From assembly GCA_037893225.1 (NCBI GenBank), contig JAZGUH010000451.1, positions 2,126,001 to 2,190,000 of the forward strand: DNA of 64,000 bases, given 5' to 3'. Below, one piece after another: positions 23,188 to 35,578 of this stretch (positions are counted from its first letter, which is position 1; each line of letters opens with the position of its first letter). Source of the stretch: Hippasteria phrygiana. Lineage: Eukaryota > Echinodermata > Asteroidea > Valvatida > Goniasteridae. A program made the position numbers and the translations under genes. The notes under the pieces were generated by a model, which was not told the DNA's origin, made no database searches, and was given only the letters and a program-made list of their open reading frames with translations.

Positions 23188-26100
23188 ATTCAAACCTCGC
23201 AACAAATTTCTTCCTGTGAACTCTGTGTGCGTTCTTCCGTTTACTGCATTGTGACTGCTTAACGTTTGCCACATTTTCAGATGAACGCCCCTCCTTTCCC
23301 TGTTCATAATTGAATGGGATATTGACCAAATCCAGTAATTTTAACACGTATGGGTAGCTTAGATCTAGCGCAACAATTTGCGACCATCGCCAGCTTCATG
23401 GCGTGAGAACTCTTCGACAAAAATTCAAACCTCGCAACAAATTTGTTTCCATGAAATCTGTGTGCGTTCTCCCGTTTACTGCGTTTTGGCTGCTTAACGT
23501 TTGCCACATTTTCAGATGAACGCCCCTCCTTTCCCTGTTCATAATTGAATGGGATATTGACCAAATCCAGTAATTTTCACACGTATGGTAGCTTAGATCT
23601 AGCGCAACAATTTGAGACCATCGCCAGCTTCACAGCGTTAGAACTCTTCGAGAAAATTCAAACCTCGCAACTAATTTCTTCTCGTGAACTCTGTGTGCGT
23701 TCTCCCGTTTACTGCATTGTGGCTGCTTAACGTTTGCCAAATTTTCAGATGAACGCCCCTCCTTTCCCTGTTCATAATTGAATGGTATATTGACCAAATC
23801 CAGTAATGTTTACACGTATGGATAGCTTAGATCTAGCGCAACAATTTCAGACCATCGCCAGCTTCATAGCGTGAGAACTCTTCGAGAAAATTCAAACCTC
23901 GCAACAAATTTTTTTCCATGAACTCTGTGTGCGTTCTCCAGTTTACTGCATTGTGGCTGCTTAACGTTTGCCACATTTTCAGATGAACGCCCCTCCTTTC
24001 CCGGTTCATAATTGAATGGTATATTGACCAAATCCAGTAATTTTCACACGTATGGGTAGCTTAGATCTAGCGCAACAATTTCAGACCATCGCCAGCTTCA
24101 CAGCGTTAGAATTCTTCGAGAAAATTCAAACCTCGCAACAAATTTCTTCCTGTGAACTCTGTGTGCGTTCTTCCGTTACTGCATTGTGACTGCTTAACGT
24201 TTGCCACATTTTAAGATGAACTCTGTGTGCGTTCTCCCGTTTACTGCATTGTGACTGCTTAACGTTTGCCACATTTTCAGATGAACGCCCCTCCTTTCCC
24301 TGTTCATAATTGAATGGTATATTGACCAAATCCAGTAATTTTCACACGTATGGGCAGCTTAGATCTAGCGCAACAATTTCACACCATCGCCAGCTTCACA
24401 GCGTTAGAACTCTTCGAGAAAATTCAAACCTCGCAACAAATTTCTTCCTGTGAACTCTGTGTGCGTTCTTCCGTTTACTGCATTGTGACTGCTTAACGTT
24501 TGCCACATTTTCAGATGAACGCCCCTCCTTTCCCTGTTCATAATTGAATGGGATATTGACCAAATCCAGTAATTTTCACACGTATGGGTAGCTTAGATCT
24601 AGCGCAACAATTTCAGACCATCGCCAGCTTCATAGCGTGAGAACTCTTCGAGAAAATTCAAACCTCGCAACAAATTTCTTCCTGTGAACTCTGTGTGCGT
24701 TCTTCCGTTTACTGCATTGTGACTGCTTAACGTTTGCCACATTTTCAGATGAACGCCCCTCCTTTCCCTGTTCATAATTGAATGGGATATTGACCAAATC
24801 CAGTAATTTTCACACGTATGGGTAGCTTAGATCTAGCGCAACAATTTCAGACCATCGCCAGCTTCACAGCATTAGAACTCTTCGAGAAAATTCGTGTGCG
24901 TTCTCCCATTTACCGCATTGTGACTGCTTAACGTTTGCCACATTTTCAGATGAACGCCTCTCCTTTCCCTGTTCATAATTTAATGGGATATTGACCAAAT
25001 CCAGTAATTTTCACACGTATGGGTAGCTTAGATCTAGCGCAACAATTTCAGACCATCGCCAGCTTCACAGCGTTAGAACTTTTCGAGAAACTTCAAACCT
25101 CGCAACAAATTTCTTCCTGTGAACTCTGTGTGCGTTCTTCCGTTACTGCATTGTGACTGCTTAACGTTTGCCACATTTTCAGATGAACGCCCCTCCTTTC
25201 CCTGTTCATAATTTAATGGGATATTGACCAAATCCAGTAATTTTCACACGTATGGGTAGGTTAGATCTAGCGCAACAATTTGAGACCATCGCCAACTTCA
25301 TAGCGGAAGAACTCTTCGAGAAAATTCAAACCTCGCCACAATTTTTTTCCCATGAACTCTGTGTGCGTTCTCCCGTTTACTGCATTGTGGCTGCTTAACG
25401 TTTGCCAAATGTTCAGATGAACGACCCTCCTTTCCCTGTTCATAATTGAATTGTATATTGACCAAATCCAGTAATTTGTACACGTATGGGTAGCTTAGAT
25501 CTAGCGCAACAATTTCAGACCATCGCCAGCTTCACAGCGTTAGAACTCTTCGAGCAAATTCAAACCTCGCAACAAATTTCCTCCTGTGAACTATGTGTGC
25601 GTTCTTCCGTTACTGACATTGTGACTGCTTAACGTTTGCCACATTTTCAGATGAACGCCCCTCCTTTCCCTGTTCATAATTTAATGGGATATTGACCAAA
25701 TCCAGTAATTTTCACACGTATGGGTAGCTTAGATCTAGCGCAACAATTTCAGACCATCGCCAGCTTCACAGCGTTAGAACTTTTCGAGAAACTTCAAACC
25801 TCGCAACAAATTTCTTCCTGTGAACTCTGTGTGCGTTCTTCCGTTTACTGCATTGTGACTGCTTAACGTTTGCCACATTTTCAGATGAACGCCCCTCCTT
25901 TCCCTGTTCATAATTGAATGGGATATTGACCAAATCCAGTAATTTTAACACGTATGGGTAGCTTAGATCTAGCGCAACAATTTGCGACCATCGCCAGCTT
26001 CATGGCGTGAGAACTCTTCGAGAAAATTCAAACCTCGCAACAAATTTGTTTCCATGAAATCTGTGTGCGTTCTCCCGTTTACTGCGTTTTGGCTGCTTAA

Positions 26101-27259
26101 CGTTTGCCACATTTTCAGATGAACGCCCCTCCTTTCCCTGTTCATAATTGAATGGGATATTGACCAAATCCAGTAATTTTCACACGTATGGGTAGCTTAG
26201 ATCTAGCGCAACAATTTGAGACCATCGCCAGCTTCACAGCGTTAGAACTCTTCGAGAAAATTCAAACCTCGCAACTAATTTCTTCCCGTGAACTCTGTGT
26301 GCGTTCTCCCGTTTACTGCATTGTGACTGCTTAACGTTTGCTACATTTTCAGATGAACGCCCCTCCTTTCCCTGTTCATAATTGAATGGGATATTGACCA
26401 AATCCAGTAATTTTCACACGTATGGGTAGCTTAGATCTAGCGCAACAATTTGCGACCATCGCCAGCTTCACAGCGTTAGAACTCTTCGAGAAAATTCAAA
26501 CTTCGCAAGAAATTTCTTCCCGTGAACTCTGTGTGCGTTCTCCCGTTTACTGCATTGTGGCTGCTTAACGTTTGCCAAATTTTCAGATGAACGCCCCTCC
26601 TTTCCCTGTTCATAATTGAATGGTATATTGACCAAATCCAGTAATGTTTACACGTATGGGTAGCTTAGATCTAGCGCAACAATTTCAGACCATCGCCAGC
26701 TTCATAGCGAGAGAACTCTTCGAGAAAATTCAAACCTCGCAACAATTTTTTTTCCATGAACTCTGTGTGCGTTCACCAGTTTACTGCATTGTGGCTGCTT
26801 AACGTTTGCCACATTTTCAGATGAACGCCCCTCCTTTCCCGGCTCATAATTGAATGGTATATTGACCAAATCCAGTAATTTTCACACGTATGGGTAGCTT
26901 AGATCTAGCGCAACAATTTCAGACCATCGCCAGCTTCACAGCGTTAGAATTCTTCGAGAAAATTCAAACCTCGCAACAAATTTCTTCCTGTGAACTCTGT
27001 GTGCGTTCTTCCGTTACTGCATTGTGACTGCTTAACGTTTGCCACATTTTAAGATGAACTCTGTGTGCGTTCTCCCGTTTACTGCATTGTGACTGCTTAA
27101 CGTTTGCCACATTTTCAGATGAACGCCCCTCCTTTCCCTGTTCATAATTGAATGGTATATTGACCAAATCCAGTAATTTTCACACGTATGGGCAGCTTAG
27201 ATCTAGCGCAACAATTTCACACCATCGCCAGCTTCACAGCGTTAGAACTCTTCGAGAAA
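23188..27259 (+). repeat. 4072-bp HOR, copy 2
   Basis: Direct repeat of the preceding block, with T pieces at 24,208 and 27,046 and a G monomer at 24,825. I noticed no difference inside the copy. Just past the end, GAATTCTGTG (about 27,290) replaces GAACTCTGTG, marking departure from the register. Its right portion is also the start of the 2136-bp duplication. Confidence 0.9.
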
Positions 27260-28798
27260 ATTCAAACCTCGCAACAAATTTCTTCCTGTGAATTCTGTGT
27301 GCGTTCTTCCGTTTACTGCATTGTGACTGCTTAACGTTTGCCACATTTTCAGATGAACGCCCCTCCTTTCCCTGTTCATAATTGAATGGGATATTGACCA
27401 AATCCAGTAATTTTCACACGTATGGGTAGCTTAGATCTAGCGCAACAATTTGAGACCATCGCCAGCTTCATAGCGTGAGAACTCTTCGAGAAAATTCAAA
27501 CCTCCCAACAATTTTTTTTCCATGAACTCTGTGTGCGTTCTCCCGTTTACTGCATTGTGGCTGCTTAACGTTTGCCACATTTTCAGATGAACGCCCCTCC
27601 TTTCCCTGTTCATAATTGAACGGGATATTGACCAAATCCATTAATTTTCACACGTAAGGGTAGCTTAGATCTAGCGCAACAATTTCAGACCATCGCCAGC
27701 TTCACAGCATTAGAACTCTTCGAGAAAATTCGTGTGCGTTCTCCCGTTTACCGCATTGTGACTGCTTAACGTTTGCCACATTTTCAGATGAACGCCCCTC
27801 CTCTCCCTGTTCATAATTTAATGGGATATTGACCAAATCCAGTAATGTTTACACGTATGGGTAGCTTAGATATAGCGCAACAATTTCAGACCATCGCCAG
27901 CTTCACAGCGTTAGAACTCTTCGAGAAAATTTAAACTTCGCAACAAATTTCTTCCCGTGAACTCTGTGTGCGTTCTCCCGTTTACTGCATTGTGGCTGCT
28001 TAACGTTTGCCAAATGTTCAGATGAACGCCCCTCCTTTCCCTGTTCATAATTGAATGGTATATTGACCAAATCCAGTAATTTTTACACGTATGGGTAGCT
28101 TAGATCTAGCGCAACAATTTCAGACCATCGCCAGCTTCACAGCGTTAGAACTCTTCGAGAAAATTCAAACCTCGCAACAAATTTCCTCCTGTGAACTATG
28201 TGTGCGTTCTTCCGTTACTGCATTGTGACTGCTTAACGTTTGCCACATTTTCAGATGAACGCCCCTCCTTTCCCTGTTCATAATTTAATGGGATATTGAC
28301 CAAATCCAGTAATTTTCACACGTATGGGTAGCTTAGATCTAGCGCAACAATTTCAGACCATCGCCAGCTTCACAGCGTTAGAACTTTTCGAGAAACTTCA
28401 AACCTCGCAACAAATTTCTTCCTGTGAACTCTGTGTGCGTTCTTCCGTTTACTGCATTGTGACTGCTTAACGTTTGCCACATTTTCAGATGAACGCCCCT
28501 CCTTTCCCTGTTCATAATTGAATGGGATATTGACCAAATCCAGTAATTTTCACACGTATGGGTAGCTTAGATCTAGCGCAACAATTTGCGACCATCGCCA
28601 GCTTCATGGCGTGAGAACTCTTCGAGAAAATTCAAACCTCGCAACAATTTTTTTTCCATGAACTCTGTGTGCGTTCTCCCGTTTACTGCATTGTGGCTGC
28701 TTAACGTTTGCCACATTTTCAGATGAACGCCCCTCCTTTCCCTGTTCATAATTTAATGGGATATTGACCAAATCCAGTAATGTTTACACGTATGGGTA
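26663..28798 (+). repeat. 2136-bp HOR, copy 1 (9 monomers + T)
   Basis: Order I, J with T, M, an ATAGCGTGAG monomer, G, H, D, E, A. Markers are GTTCACCAG in I, GAATTCTTCG in J, the T piece at 27,046, the G monomer at 27,663, CGTAAGGGTAG just before G and AAATTTAAAC in H. Each returns 2136 bp later. The breakpoint lies near AATGTTTACACG, just upstream of I. Confidence 0.9.
27864..28097 (+). repeat. Class H monomer lacking the BglII site, first of 8 copies
   Basis: TAGATCTA is changed to TAGATATA and the third HSE pentamer is changed (AAAATTTAAACTTCG). Copies begin at 27864, 30000, 31403, 32539, 33942, 35780, 37183 and 39021. Spacings are 2136, 1403, 1136, 1403, 1838, 1403 and 1838 bp, which record the HOR lengths of this family. 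An independent loss of the same site is seen in A monomers at 57532, 58234, 60806 and 61508, and GATGTAG occurs at 3460 and 9736. Confidence 0.88.
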
Positions 28799-30934
28799 GC
28801 TTAGATCTAGCGCAACAATTTCAGACCATCGCCAGCTTCATAGCGAGAGAACTCTTCGAGAAAATTCAAACCTCGCAACAATTTTTTTTCCATGAACTCT
28901 GTGTGCGTTCACCAGTTTACTGCATTGTGGCTGCTTAACGTTTGCCACATTTTCAGATGAACGCCCCTCCTTTCCCGGCTCATAATTGAATGGTATATTG
29001 ACCAAATCCAGTAATTTTCACACGTATGGGTAGCTTAGATCTAGCGCAACAATTTCAGACCATCGCCAGCTTCACAGCGTTAGAATTCTTCGAGAAAATT
29101 CAAACCTCGCAACAAATTTCTTCCTGTGAACTCTGTGTGCGTTCTTCCGTTACTGCATTGTGACTGCTTAACGTTTGCCACATTTTAAGATGAACTCTGT
29201 GTGCGTTCTCCCGTTTACTGCATTGTGACTGCTTAACGTTTGCCACATTTTCAGATGAACGCCCCTCCTTTCCCTGTTCATAATTGAATGGTATATTGAC
29301 CAAATCCAGTAATTTTCACACGTATGGGCAGCTTAGATCTAGCGCAACAATTTCACACCATCGCCAGCTTCACAGCGTTAGAACTCTTCGAGAAAATTCA
29401 AACCTCGCAACAAATTTCTTCCTGTGAATTCTGTGTGCGTTCTTCCGTTTACTGCATTGTGACTGCTTAACGTTTGCCACATTTTCAGATGAACGCCCCT
29501 CCTTTCCCTGTTCATAATTGAATGGGATATTGACCAAATCCAGTAATTTTCACACGTATGGGTAGCTTAGATCTAGCGCAACAATTTGAGACCATCGCCA
29601 GCTTCATAGCGTGAGAACTCTTCGAGAAAATTCAAACCTCCCAACAATTTTTTTTCCATGAACTCTGTGTGCGTTCTCCCGTTTACTGCATTGTGGCTGC
29701 TTAACGTTTGCCACATTTTCAGATGAACGCCCCTCCTTTCCCTGTTCATAATTGAACGGGATATTGACCAAATCCATTAATTTTCACACGTAAGGGTAGC
29801 TTAGATCTAGCGCAACAATTTCAGACCATCGCCAGCTTCACAGCATTAGAACTCTTCGAGAAAATTCGTGTGCGTTCTCCCGTTTACCGCATTGTGACTG
29901 CTTAACGTTTGCCACATTTTCAGATGAACGCCCCTCCTCTCCCTGTTCATAATTTAATGGGATATTGACCAAATCCAGTAATGTTTACACGTATGGGTAG
30001 CTTAGATATAGCGCAACAATTTCAGACCATCGCCAGCTTCACAGCGTTAGAACTCTTCGAGAAAATTTAAACTTCGCAACAAATTTCTTCCCGTGAACTC
30101 TGTGTGCGTTCTCCCGTTTACTGCATTGTGGCTGCTTAACGTTTGCCAAATGTTCAGATGAACGCCCCTCCTTTCCCTGTTCATAATTGAATGGTATATT
30201 GACCAAATCCAGTAATTTTTACACGTATGGGTAGCTTAGATCTAGCGCAACAATTTCAGACCATCGCCAGCTTCACAGCGTTAGAACTCTTCGAGAAAAT
30301 TCAAACCTCGCAACAAATTTCCTCCTGTGAACTATGTGTGCGTTCTTCCGTTACTGCATTGTGACTGCTTAACGTTTGCCACATTTTCAGATGAACGCCC
30401 CTCCTTTCCCTGTTCATAATTTAATGGGATATTGACCAAATCCAGTAATTTTCACACGTATGGGTAGCTTAGATCTAGCGCAACAATTTCAGACCATCGC
30501 CAGCTTCACAGCGTTAGAACTTTTCGAGAAACTTCAAACCTCGCAACAAATTTCTTCCTGTGAACTCTGTGTGCGTTCTTCCGTTTACTGCATTGTGACT
30601 GCTTAACGTTTGCCACATTTTCAGATGAACGCCCCTCCTTTCCCTGTTCATAATTGAATGGGATATTGACCAAATCCAGTAATTTTCACACGTATGGGTA
30701 GCTTAGATCTAGCGCAACAATTTGCGACCATCGCCAGCTTCATGGCGTGAGAACTCTTCGAGAAAATTCAAACCTCGCAACAATTTTTTTTCCATGAACT
30801 CTGTGTGCGTTCTCCCGTTTACTGCATTGTGGCTGCTTAACGTTTGCCACATTTTCAGATGAACGCCCCTCCTTTCCCTGTTCATAATTTAATGGGATAT
30901 TGACCAAATCCAGTAATTTTCACACGTATGGGTA
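28799..30934 (+). repeat. 2136-bp HOR, copy 2
   Basis: Repeat of the preceding block with the T piece at 29,182 and the G monomer at 29,799. After its final A monomer the array does not return to I but goes to a class-B variant at about 30,935. From G onward this copy is therefore also the first part of the 2539-bp unit. The two HOR families are spliced together here. Confidence 0.88.
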
Positions 30935-32337
30935 GCTTAGATCTAGCGCAACAATTTGAGACCATCGCCAGCTTCATAGCGGAAGAACTCTTCGAGAAAA
31001 TTCAAACTTCGCAACAAATTTCTTCCCGTGAACTCTGTGTGCGTTCTCCCGTTTACTGCATTGTGGCTGCTTAACGTTTGCCACATTTTCAGATGAACGC
31101 CCGTCCTTTCCCTGTTCATAATTGAATGGGATATTGACCAAATCCAGTAATTTTCACACGTATGGGTAGCTTAGATCTAGCGCAACAATTTCAGACCATC
31201 GCCAGCTTCACAGCGTTAGAACTCTTCGAGAAAATTCAAACCTCGCAACTAATTTCTTCCCGTGAACTCTGTGTGCGTTCTCCCGTTTACTGCATTGTGA
31301 CTGCTTAACGTTTGCTACATTTTCAGATGAACGCCCCTCCTTTCCCTGTTCATAATTGAATGGGATATTGACCAAATCCAGTAATTTTCACACGTATGGG
31401 TAGCTTAGATATAGCGCAACAATTTCAGACCATCGCCAGCTTCACAGCGTTAGAACTCTTCGAGAAAATTTAAACTTCGCAACAAATTTCTTCCCGTGAA
31501 CTCTGTGTGCGTTCTCCCGTTTACTGCATTGTGGCTGCTTAACGTTTGCCAAATGTTCAGATGAACGCCCCTCCTTTCCCTGTTCATAATTGAATGGTAT
31601 ATTGACCAAATCCAGTAATTTTTACACGTATGGGTAGCTTAGATCTAGCGCAACAATTTCAGACCATCGCCAGCTTCACAGCGTTAGAACTCTTCGAGAA
31701 AATTCAAACCTCGCAACAAATTTCCTCCTGTGAACTATGTGTGCGTTCTTCCGTTACTGCATTGTGACTGCTTAACGTTTGCCACATTTTCAGATGAACG
31801 CCCCTCCTTTCCCTGTTCATAATTTAATGGGATATTGACCAAATCCAGTAATTTTCACACGTATGGGTAGCTTAGATCTAGCGCAACAATTTCAGACCAT
31901 CGCCAGCTTCACAGCGTTAGAACTTTTCGAGAAACTTCAAACCTCGCAACAAATTTCTTCCCGTGAACTCTGTGTGCGTTCTCCCGTTTACTGCATTGTG
32001 GCTGCTTAACGTTTGCCACATTTTCAGATGAACGCCCGTCCTTTCCCTGTTCATAATTGAATGGGATATTGACCAAATCCAGTAATTTTCACACGTATGG
32101 GTAGCTTAGATCTAGCGCAACAATTTCAGACCATCGCCAGCTTCACAGCGTTAGAACTCTTCGAGAAAATTCAAACCTCGCAACTAATTTCTTCCCGTGA
32201 ACTCTGTGTGCGTTCTCCCGTTTACTGCATTGTGACTGCTTAACGTTTGCTACATTTTCAGATGAACGCCCCTCCTTTCCCTGTTCATAATTGAATGGGA
32301 TATTGACCAAATCCAGTAATTTTCACACGTATGGGTA
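29799..32337 (+). repeat. 2539-bp HOR (11 monomers), short form of the 3241-bp unit
   Basis: Order G-H-D-E-A-B'-K-H-D-(E/B')-K. H monomers lie at 30,000 and 31,403. It matches the next unit in order but lacks the L-I-M trio at the end. The difference, 3241 minus 2539, is 702 bp, exactly three monomers. The E/B' monomer at 31,870 begins like E (CTTTTCGAGAAACTTC) and ends like B' (TTCTTCCCGTG, CCCGTCC), so it is a chimera that has been copied along. Confidence 0.88.
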
Positions 32338-35300
32338 GCTTAGATCTAGCGCAACAATTTCAGACCATCGCCAGCTTCACAGCATTAGAACTCTTCGAGA
32401 AAATTCGTGTGCGTTCTCCCGTTTACCGCATTGTGACTGCTTAACGTTTGCCACATTTTCAGATGAACGCCCCTCCTCTCCCTGTTCATAATTTAATGGG
32501 ATATTGACCAAATCCAGTAATGTTTACACGTATGGGTAGCTTAGATATAGCGCAACAATTTCAGACCATCGCCAGCTTCACAGCGTTAGAACTCTTCGAG
32601 AAAATTTAAACTTCGCAACAAATTTCTTCCCGTGAACTCTGTGTGCGTTCTCCCGTTTACTGCATTGTGGCTGCTTAACGTTTGCCAAATGTTCAGATGA
32701 ACGCCCCTCCTTTCCCTGTTCATAATTGAATGGTATATTGACCAAATCCAGTAATTTTTACACGTATGGGTAGCTTAGATCTAGCGCAACAATTTCAGAC
32801 CATCGCCAGCTTCACAGCGTTAGAACTCTTCGAGAAAATTCAAACCTCGCAACAAATTTCCTCCTGTGAACTATGTGTGCGTTCTTCCGTTACTGCATTG
32901 TGACTGCTTAACGTTTGCCACATTTTCAGATGAACGCCCCTCCTTTCCCTGTTCATAATTTAATGGGATATTGACCAAATCCAGTAATTTTCACACGTAT
33001 GGGTAGCTTAGATCTAGCGCAACAATTTCAGACCATCGCCAGCTTCACAGCGTTAGAACTTTTCGAGAAACTTCAAACCTCGCAACAAATTTCTTCCTGT
33101 GAACTCTGTGTGCGTTCTTCTGTTTACTGCATTGTGACTGCTTAACGTTTGCCACATTTTCAGATGAACGCCCCTCCTTTCCCTGTTCATAATTGAATGG
33201 GATATTGACCAAATCCAGTAATTTTCACACGTATGGGTAGCTTAGATCTAGCGCAACAATTTGCGACCATCGCCAGCTTCATGGCGTGAGAACTCTTCGA
33301 GAAAATTCAAACCTCGCAACAAATTTTTTTCCATGAACTCTGTGTGCGTTCTCCCGTTTACTGCATTGTGGCTGCTTAACGTTTGCCACATTTTCAGATG
33401 AACGCCCCTCCTTTCCCTGTTCATAATTTAATGGGATATTGACCAAATCCAGTAATTTTCACACGTATGGGTAGCTTAGATCTAGCGCAACAATTTGAGA
33501 CCATCGCCAGCTTCATAGCGGAAGAACTCTTCGAGAAAATTCAAACTTCGCAACAAATTTCTTCCCGTGAACTCTGTGTGCGTTCTCCCGTTTACTGCAT
33601 TGTGGCTGCTTAACGTTTGCCACATTTTCAGATGAACGCCCGTCCTTTCCCTGTTCATAATTGAATGGGATATTGACCAAATCCAGTAATTTTCACACGT
33701 ATGGGTAGCTTAGATCTAGCGCAACAATTTCAGACCATCGCCAGCTTCACAGCGTTAGAACTCTTCGAGAAAATTCAAACCTCGCAACTAATTTCTTCCC
33801 GTGAACTCTGTGTGCGTTCTCCCGTTTACTGCATTGTGACTGCTTAACGTTTGCTACATTTTCAGATGAACGCCCCTCCTTTCCCTGTTCATAATTGAAT
33901 GGGATATTGACCAAATCCAGTAATTTTCACACGTATGGGTAGCTTAGATATAGCGCAACAATTTCAGACCATCGCCAGCTTCACAGCGTTAGAACTCTTC
34001 GAGAAAATTTAAACTTCGCAACAAATTTCTTCCCGTGAACTCTGTGTGCGTTCTCCCGTTTACTGCATTGTGGCTGCTTAACGTTTGCCAAATGTTCAGA
34101 TGAACGCCCCTCCTTTCCCTGTTCATAATTGAATGGTATATTGACCAAATCCAGTAATTTTTACACGTATGGGTAGCTTAGATCTAGCGCAACAATTTCA
34201 TACCATCGCCAGCTTCACAGCGTTAGAACTCTTCGAGAAAATTCAAACCTCGCAACAAATTTCCTCCTGTGAACTATGTGTGCGTTCTTCCGTTACTGCA
34301 TTGTGACTGCTTAACGTTTGCCACATTTTCAGATGAACGCCCCTCCTTTCCCTGTTCATAATTTAATGGGATATTGACCAAATCCAGTAATTTTCACACG
34401 TATGGGTAGCTTAGATCTAGCGCAACAATTTCAGACCATCGCCAGCTTCACAGCGTTAGAACTTTTCGAGAAACTTCAAACCTCGCAACAAATTTCTTCC
34501 CGTGAACTCTGTGTGCGTTCTCCCGTTTACTGCATTGTGGCTGCTTAACGTTTGCCACATTTTCAGATGAACGCCCGTCCTTTCCCTGTTCATAATTGAA
34601 TGGGATATTGACCAAATCCAGTAATTTTCACACGTATGGGTAGCTTAGATCTAGCGCAACAATTTCAGACCATCGCCAGCTTCACAGCGTTAGAACTCTT
34701 CGAGAAAATTCAAACCTCGCAACTAATTTCTTCCCGTGAACTCTGTGTGCGTTCTCCCGTTTACTGCATTGTGACTGCTTAACGTTTGCTACATTTTCAG
34801 ATGAACGCCCCTCCTTTCCCTGTTCATAATTGAATGGGATATTGACCAAATCCAGTAATTTTCACACGTATGGGTAGCTTAGATCTAGCGCAACAATTTG
34901 CGACCATCGCCAGCTTCACAGCGTTAGAACTCTTCGAGAAAATTCAAACTTCGCAAGAAATTTCTTCCCGTGAACTCTGTGTGCGTTCTCCCGTTTACTG
35001 CATTGTGGCTGCTTAACGTTTGCCAAATTTTCAGATGAACGCCCCTCCTTTCCCTGTTCATAATTGAATGGTATATTGACCAAATCCAGTAATGTTTACA
35101 CGTATGGGTAGCTTAGATCTAGCGCAACAATTTCAGACCATCGCCAGCTTCATAGCGAGAGAACTCTTCGAGAAAATTCAAACCTCGCAACAAATTTTTT
35201 TCCATGAACTCTGTGTGCGTTCACCAGTTTACTGCATTGTGGCTGCTTAACGTTTGCCACATTTTCAGATGAACGCCCCTCCTTTCCCGGTTCATAATTG

Positions 35301-35578
35301 AATGGTATATTGACCAAATCCAGTAATTTTCACACGTATGGGTAGCTTAGATCTAGCGCAACAATTTCACACCATCGCCAGCTTCACAGCGTTAGAACTC
35401 TTCGAGAAAATTCAAACCTCGCAACAAATTTCTTCCTGTGAACTCTGTGTGCGTTCTCCCGTTTACTGCATTGTGACTGCTTAACGTTTGCTACATTTTC
35501 AGATGAACGCCCCTCCTTTCCCTGTTCATAATTGAATGGGATATTGACCAAATCCAGTAATTTTCACACGTATGGGTA
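32338..35578 (+). repeat. 3241-bp HOR, copy 1 (14 monomers)
   Basis: Order G-H-D-E-A-B'-K-H-D-(E/B')-K-L-I-M. The length fits 13 full monomers, two of them 1 bp short, plus the 201-bp G. Its last monomer ends with K-like markers (TTCTCCCG and TTTGCTACATT, about 35,450-35,510), where copy 2 has M-like TTCTTCCG and TTTGCCACATT. This is a local exchange tract at the end of the unit. Confidence 0.92.
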
